Source: Nitrospira sp. (lineage in GTDB: Bacteria > Nitrospirota > Nitrospiria > Nitrospirales > Nitrospiraceae). Taken from it: a stretch of DNA of 64,000 nt. Shown here one piece after another: positions 60,134-64,000 of this stretch; the stretch's first letter is position 1; every line of letters begins with the position of its first letter. The notes below the pieces were generated by a model. It was not told where the DNA came from and did no database searches. It was given only the letters and a program-made list of their open reading frames with translations. A program made the translations under genes and the position numbers. The stretch spans positions 186,001 to 250,000 of the forward strand of contig JARFXP010000003.1 of assembly GCA_029194675.1 (NCBI GenBank), in the 5' to 3' direction.

Positions 60134-60645
60134 GGCAACTCCTTGTCTATTTCTGAATGGATCTCCTGCCCCAGGACGAAATCTTGCTCGAATACCGTAT
60201 ATACTGACGGGGTGAGTCCCAGACGCCGGTACACTGTTTGAGCCCTGCGATTCTCCCGTTCCACGTACAATCTGAGCCCGCAAACTCGTGGATCCGTCTT
60301 GGCTCTGACGAGGATATGGTCGTGCATGGCTCGAAACACCCCCAGGCCACGGCGATGCGGCTCGACATAGACGCTTTGGATCCACCAAAAGGCGCCGTTC
60401 CGCCAGTCGCTCCATTCGTAGGTGATCATGAGCTGGCCGACCGGCTTGCAGCTTTTGTCTTCTGGAAGTTCGGCAACGATATAGAATCCATACCCGGGGC
60501 TTTCTAAGAGTGCTTGGGTCCCTTGTCGCAATGTTGGAAGATCGAGCTGACGATGCTCTGTTTCGAGTGCCATGGCGGCATTGAACATGACAATGGTTTC
60601 TAAATCGTCCTGACATGCCGGTCTGATGCGGATGCGCTCGGTCAT
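60130..60645 (-). CDS. GNAT-family N-acetyltransferase
   Basis: A 171-residue acetyltransferase. GNAT core: RIRPACQDDLETIVMFNAAM, FYIVAE strand, AFWWIQSVYVEPHRRGLGVF (acetyl-CoA binding loop RRGLGV, close to the Q/RxxGxG/A consensus), and GLRLYVERENRRAQTVYRRL with the Asn/Tyr region of motif B. Substrate unknown. It lies seven bases from the DUF502 gene upstream and overlaps the lipoprotein gene downstream by four bases. Confidence 0.85.
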   Translation of the reverse strand: MTERIRIRPACQDDLETIVMFNAAMALETEHRQLDLPTLRQGTQALLESPGYGFYIVAELPEDKSCKPVGQLMITYEWSDWRNGAFWWIQSVYVEPHRRGLGVFRAMHDHILVRAKTDPRVCGLRLYVERENRRAQTVYRRLGLTPSVYTVFEQDFVLGQEIHSEIDKELP

Positions 60646-60651
60646 GCTGGA

Positions 60652-61260
60652 TCACGAGTGGAGCGATTGGGATGCGTCAAGCCATCCGCGCTGGGGTCTA
60701 TAGAATCCGGCTGAAAATTCCATTTTCATCGCATCTTCAACAGGAAGATTGATCGGGCGGAGCACATGCTCCGGGATAAAGGCAAGAAATCCTGTAAGAG
60801 GGTGGATGGCGGTGGGGACGAAGACCATGAAGAGGGTGCGGGATGGTTCGACCTGAAGGGATGGGGGCGCCATCCCCATGACGAATCCCAATGCCCAGCA
60901 TCCATCACGAGGGAATGGAAAGGCCACCACTTTACTGCGACCAAAGCGAGACCGGAAGTTTAGAACATCGGTCATGCCTTTCAATGTGAGGTAGATGCTC
61001 TGCACGAGTGGGATCTGTTCAATACGGTGTTCCAGCCTTACTAACAAGCCTTGCCCGATGACATGATCGCCGATGAGGCCGACAACAACGAGAAGCATGA
61101 CCAATAGCAGTAGGCCCAGGCCGGGGACTGGATCCGACATGTATCGGCCGACTACCCCGTCAAGGGTGGTGAACAGAGTCGAGAGAATCAAGAATGTGAC
61201 CCAGGCCGGGACCAAGACGATGAGACCTGTCATGCACGTCTTCCAAATGAATTTGATCAT
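60652..61260 (-). CDS. DUF502-family membrane protein
   Basis: A 202-residue protein with two N-terminal membrane segments (GLIVLVPAWVTFLILSTLF and GLGLLLLVMLLVVVGLIGDH) and a soluble domain with VQSIYLTLKGMTDVLNF, VVAFPFPRDGCWALGFVMG and FVPTAIHPLTGFLAFIPEH, all typical of DUF502. Function of the family is not established. It is the first gene of the seven-gene overlapping operon that ends with the P1 peptidase at 55791. Confidence 0.85.
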   Translation of the reverse strand: MIKFIWKTCMTGLIVLVPAWVTFLILSTLFTTLDGVVGRYMSDPVPGLGLLLLVMLLVVVGLIGDHVIGQGLLVRLEHRIEQIPLVQSIYLTLKGMTDVLNFRSRFGRSKVVAFPFPRDGCWALGFVMGMAPPSLQVEPSRTLFMVFVPTAIHPLTGFLAFIPEHVLRPINLPVEDAMKMEFSAGFYRPQRGWLDASQSLHS

Positions 61261-61388
61261 GACGAGACATCCTTCTAGAAAGCAAGTCGAGTGTATCAGA
61301 AATGGCGGAGCATGAGGAGTTCCTTATGAGAGAGCTTGCGCGAGATATCTCTTTCGATTATTCTACCGGCGTCACACACGGGAGGGCG

Positions 61389-61655
61389 ATGACCGTGAGC
61401 ATTGATAAAGAGCTTTTGGCAATCCTCTGTTGCCCGGATACCAAACAGGCGGTAAGTCTGGCGGAGGAGTCCCTCATTCAGAAGGTCAATGCCGCTGTGG
61501 CACGAGGCGGAGTGAAGAATTTGGGGAAGCACCCCGTGGCTGAAGAGCTCGACGGCGGCCTGATTCGCTCCGACCAGAAGATCCTCTACCCCATCCGTGA
61601 CAACATTCCGGTGATGCTGATCGAGGAAGGCATTCCGCTCGAACAAATTCGTTGA
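61389..61655 (+). CDS. Trm112-like small protein (YcaR type)
   Basis: An 88-residue protein with the Trm112 family pattern: start IDKELLAILCCPDTKQAVSL, middle charged insert, and the end LIRSDQKILYPIRDNIPVML followed by IEEGI. Usually ~60 residues; this one is longer by a central insert. Start ATG 61389 follows GGGAGGG; the open frame back to 61302 is not supported. One of the two CxxC zinc motifs is reduced to CCPDTK. In bacteria the function is unclear; in eukaryotes and archaea Trm112 activates methyltransferases. The 283 bases downstream hold nothing clear. Confidence 0.82.
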   Translation: MTVSIDKELLAILCCPDTKQAVSLAEESLIQKVNAAVARGGVKNLGKHPVAEELDGGLIRSDQKILYPIRDNIPVMLIEEGIPLEQIR

Positions 61656-61938
61656 CCCAGCTGGCGACGTACTTCGTCCTTCTCTGCAGCAGTGGCATTG
61701 GGTCAAGAGTCACGCGACTGTGCTCGTAGAGCGCTGCTCCATCCCTTCTAGAATTTCTAGAGTGTCCCAGTCATGTCGGTCTACGGTCCTTACCGTCTCT
61801 TGCGATGCGGGACATAGGCGGTCGGGCCTTATACGGGCGACTGGTTTGGTGTCGATGTTTGATCAGTGGAGAAGGTGAGCAGGTTAGATATCGCCCTGTC
61901 GGATGCTCCGACCGGTGATGGATTGATACTTGATGAGG

Positions 61939-62220
61939 CTAAGGAGCGACAATTTGAACAGTCTTGTCGCTATTGTCAGTCTTTGAGCCCGTCGAGGTTC
62001 CACAATGGATACAAAGATACTCATAAAGATTTCCACTGGGTAGAACGAGCAGAAGTCGTTCTCTCGTCGGGGTGGCTATGCGGCAGCGGGGGCAGAACAG
62101 GAGGGAGGCGTTGAGAGAGCCGAATTGACCTTGTGAGGTTTCTGACGAAGCGCGAGGTTGGCTGCTGGGAACCCGGTGAGTCGCGGGGAGCCATGGAGGA
62201 CCTGATCTGGGTGTACGCAT
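61939..62220 (-). CDS. Small zinc-ribbon-like protein
   Basis: A 93-residue frame whose C-terminal half looks real: LFCPRCRIATPTRERLLLVL followed by PSGNLYEYLCIHCGTSTGSK, two CxxC knuckles spaced as in a zinc ribbon. The first ~38 residues (Pro/Ser/Arg-rich) are less convincing and no good ribosome-binding site precedes ATG 62220, so the true start may be an alternative codon downstream. Function unknown. Confidence 0.5.
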   Translation of the reverse strand: MRTPRSGPPWLPATHRVPSSQPRASSETSQGQFGSLNASLLFCPRCRIATPTRERLLLVLPSGNLYEYLCIHCGTSTGSKTDNSDKTVQIVAP

Positions 62221-62565
62221 GAGTTTATATTAGTGAGAATTGTAAGTCCTGGTCAAGGGTTAATCAATTTCAACCGATGGGAGAATGACAGTCGGTCTGT
62301 CAATCAATGTTTGCCACAACAATGGGTGGTTCGGACGTCGCTTTGGGAGTTGTGATGCCACCCGAGATATCCCGAGATATAGGGAGAAGTGATAGGATCG
62401 ATCGATCCAGATGAGAGGGGTGAGCTAGTGGAGCATGGCGTACCCTTCGACCGCCAATTGATCTGGTGTCACACGGCCGATTCACATTGCTCCACGGTTG
62501 ACTGGGAAGGCAAGGCTCATGCGACGACAGGAGAGATAGGCACCGCGCTGTGATAAAGGACCAGG
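62221..62565. other. Noncoding stretch
   Basis: No convincing gene or RNA. It contains a short direct repeat CCCGAGATAT-CCCGAGATAT (~62357-62379). Confidence 0.4.
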
Positions 62566-62934
62566 TTATACCGTGGCCTTGGCGGACTCGATCTCAGTTG
62601 CTGTGATGAGGCCGGAGAGGTAATCGGCAACGAAATTGAGGGCTTCCTCCCGTCCGTCGGCTCGGCGTCCTTTCTCTCTTCGCTGTACGGATAGTTCATG
62701 ATCCAAATCTGATTTGACTTCCCCCAGGATTCGCTGGAGGGAGGATGGCGTAAGGTTGGTATCCATGTCCTCCAGCTCCTGACAGCGATCGAGAACCCAG
62801 TTGAGGCCTTCAATACGCCCGGCGTAATGCTCCTGCTCGGCGGTGTCGATCCTTGCCATCGCAGTGGCGAAAGTCTGTGCTTCGTAAATCAAATTGTAGA
62901 AACTGGTGACGCCTCTTTGTAACGATGGATTCAT
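62566..62934 (-). CDS. Uncharacterised 122-aa helical protein
   Basis: A soluble, mostly helical protein: RGVTSFYNLIYEAQTFATAM, EGLNWVLDRCQELEDMDTNL, ALNFVADYLSGLITATEI. Start ATG 62934 follows AAGGAG; two repeats of ACTCCTTATACTCCTT lie just upstream. No family recognised and no coupling with neighbours (87 bp to the next gene upstream). Confidence 0.6.
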   Translation of the reverse strand: MNPSLQRGVTSFYNLIYEAQTFATAMARIDTAEQEHYAGRIEGLNWVLDRCQELEDMDTNLTPSSLQRILGEVKSDLDHELSVQRREKGRRADGREEALNFVADYLSGLITATEIESAKATV

Positions 62935-63021
62935 AATACTCCTTATACTCCTTCTCGTTTGGATGAGACGCAATTATACATCAGATTCGAGTGCGGACAA
63001 GGAGTATTTTTAGTTGTCATT

Positions 63022-63507
63022 CTATGTGAACAGGAGGGAATGGAACTCGTTCATGAACCCGTAGTAGAGGGGTGCAAAATCTTTCAAACAGCCCGGGCTC
63101 GTTTCCTTCAAACGCTTGAAGAAGAAGACCTGTGTGCGTGGATCGAGTTGCTCCAGGAGTTGGCTCAGCTGAGCCATGGAATAACTGCCGGCGGGCACGC
63201 TGAGGACATAGTGCACAAGGCGCTCGACGAATTGCTGAGCGACATAATCACTATGCAGATAGCCATCTGGGAGTTTACCGGAAGCGAGAAACTCATCAAA
63301 TGGGATGGCCTGTGCAGCAAAGGGAACTGATTGCTGCTGATGTGATGTCACGCCGGGAGTGCTCCCCAGTTGAATAGCAAAGACGCCATAAGTAAAAACT
63401 GTACTGGACGCTATCCATCTCGTCAAGTGCGCAGAAGATGCAGTGGTGATGAGCCAAAAGATAGATGTTTCGGCTAGATCGGCTCTAGGACTTTCTGCAA
63501 TACGCAC
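63022..63507 (-). CDS. Uncharacterised ~161-aa protein
   Basis: A frame with helical content in the second half: IPFDEFLASGKLPDGYLHSD, FVERLVHYVLSVPAGSYSMA, QLSQLLEQLDPRTQVFFFKR. The N-terminal part is Ala/Thr/Ser-rich with a weakly hydrophobic patch (ASSTVFTYGVFAIQLG). The start is uncertain; there is no strong ribosome-binding site at 63507. Not recognised. Placed between nxrB and the 122-aa gene, same direction. Confidence 0.5.
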   Translation of the reverse strand: MRIAESPRADLAETSIFWLITTASSAHLTRWIASSTVFTYGVFAIQLGSTPGVTSHQQQSVPFAAQAIPFDEFLASGKLPDGYLHSDYVAQQFVERLVHYVLSVPAGSYSMAQLSQLLEQLDPRTQVFFFKRLKETSPGCLKDFAPLYYGFMNEFHSLLFT

Positions 63508-63573
63508 GTAGGTTGTAGGCAGTCACATGGGTGCTTGCTGAACAAAGCGGAGGCTGGCTGTCCTGAAACAAGC

Positions 63574-63607
63574 AGGGGGCGGCGTCCTTCGACGGACACC
63601 GCCCCCT
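63574..63607 (-). terminator. Rho-independent terminator of nxrB
   Basis: A strong GC stem, AGGGGGCGGCGTCC (63574-63587) with GGACACCGCCCCCT (63594-63607), one C-A mismatch, loop TTCGAC. It starts 24 bases after the nxrB stop. On the minus strand it is followed by TGCTTGTTTC, a modest T-rich run. Confidence 0.8.
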
Positions 63608-63631
63608 CTGAGCCTTGCGCCCGAGATCGAG

Positions 63632-64000
63632 CTACAGCCAGGTCACCCGTTCGGCGGGCCGGATGTAGATGGGCTCTTCGACCTGAATGCGGGCCACTTC
63701 TTTCCCCGACTTATTGAAGCCCAACACCGTATCGTTGTACATCTCGAACCGCTTCCCGTGAATCTGGGTTTCGAAGACTTTTGGCCCCGGAATGACGTCG
63801 TAGCGGAAGATGATCTGCTGACTGGCACGCCAGAGCTGGAGCACGGCCAACAGTTCCCGACTGGGCACCAAATACTTTTCAATGGCATTGTCCACGCCGG
63901 GTCCGAACATCTGCCGGGCATAGCCGCGCGGGCTGTGCCGGGGCGGGATGTAGTACCCATTGGGCTCCGTTCCCCACTGGGGATACAGCGGCAAGGCCAC
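63632..64000 (-). CDS. nxrB: Nitrite oxidoreductase / NarH-type beta subunit, C-terminal end
   Basis: The frame runs to the window edge, so only the last ~122 codons are visible. ALPLYPQWGTEPNGYYIPPR, then ARQMFGPGVDNAIEKYL, and the end ARIQVEEPIYIRPAERVTWL are characteristic of the iron-sulfur beta subunit of NXR in Nitrospira and its relatives in the NarH family. The iron-sulfur cysteine clusters would be upstream, outside the window. The enzyme oxidises nitrite to nitrate, passing electrons from the molybdenum subunit NxrA through NxrB. A NarH of nitrate reductase is the alternative, less likely given the sequence style. A terminator follows 24 bases downstream. Confidence 0.78.
   Translation of the reverse strand: MALPLYPQWGTEPNGYYIPPRHSPRGYARQMFGPGVDNAIEKYLVPSRELLAVLQLWRASQQIIFRYDVIPGPKVFETQIHGKRFEMYNDTVLGFNKSGKEVARIQVEEPIYIRPAERVTWL

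Overview
The window most likely comes from a Nitrospira-type nitrite oxidiser (phylum Nitrospirota). The best taxonomic marker is at the right edge: on the minus strand, the last ~122 codons of a nitrite-oxidoreductase/NarH-type beta subunit (nxrB), followed by a strong terminator. The inorganic-carbon genes (DabA/DabB-like bicarbonate uptake, alpha-carbonic anhydrase, SulP transporter) fit an autotroph. No rRNA, tRNA, CRISPR array or intact insertion sequence was seen.

Layout. 1-5.7 kb (+): a DAB-type inorganic carbon transporter operon, made of a NuoL-like subunit (5' end outside the window), a second Nuo-like membrane subunit, DabA with a complete predicted zinc site, and a PII-like protein. 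5.84-27.5 kb: two tandem copies, ~10.8 kb each, of an RND efflux unit. Each unit is PII-like protein, outer-membrane factor, membrane-fusion protein and RND pump on the minus strand, then a histidine kinase and sigma-54 activator on the plus strand. The unit ends are identical or nearly so, but the centres have diverged. Unit B has a pump split into N and C halves, an extra N half, and only a scrap of its kinase. Both pump operons have nearly the same -24/-12 (sigma-54) promoter-like sequence.

27.6-34 kb (-): lipoprotein, soluble transhydrogenase sthA, a receiver domain without its phospho-acceptor Asp, a zinc-ribbon protein, an SPFH-type lipoprotein, a HicB-like small gene pair, then a degenerate second set (receiver-gene scrap, Slp-type lipoprotein, truncated SPFH lipoprotein). 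34.4-37.5 kb: alpha-carbonic anhydrase, an outer-membrane protein and a DUF4118-type membrane protein. 37.8-42.4 kb (-): a sensor kinase flanked by two NtrC-type regulators, one with GAFAGA instead of GAFTGA and no DNA-binding domain. 42.6-44.4 kb: SulP transporter. 44.8-50.6 kb: housekeeping genes (arfB, TPR protein, fabI, nudix, gcvT, FKBP, FIST protein).

50.7-55.4 kb (-) is the most unusual region. It encodes a subtilisin-like protease with a Pro/Lys/Ile repeat tail, a cobalamin-binding radical SAM enzyme of the RiPP-maturase type, a stand-alone protein resembling the protease propeptide, and a 2OG-Fe(II) oxygenase-like protein. It lies between an intact P1-family peptidase gene and a scrap of a second copy of that gene's 3' end, so it looks inserted. 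Two genes carry apparent single-base deletions. 55.8-61.3 kb (-): a tightly overlapping operon of DUF502, GNAT, two small lipoproteins, LOG, MBL/beta-CASP nuclease and P1 peptidase. 61.4-64 kb: Trm112-like protein, three small uncharacterised proteins, and nxrB.
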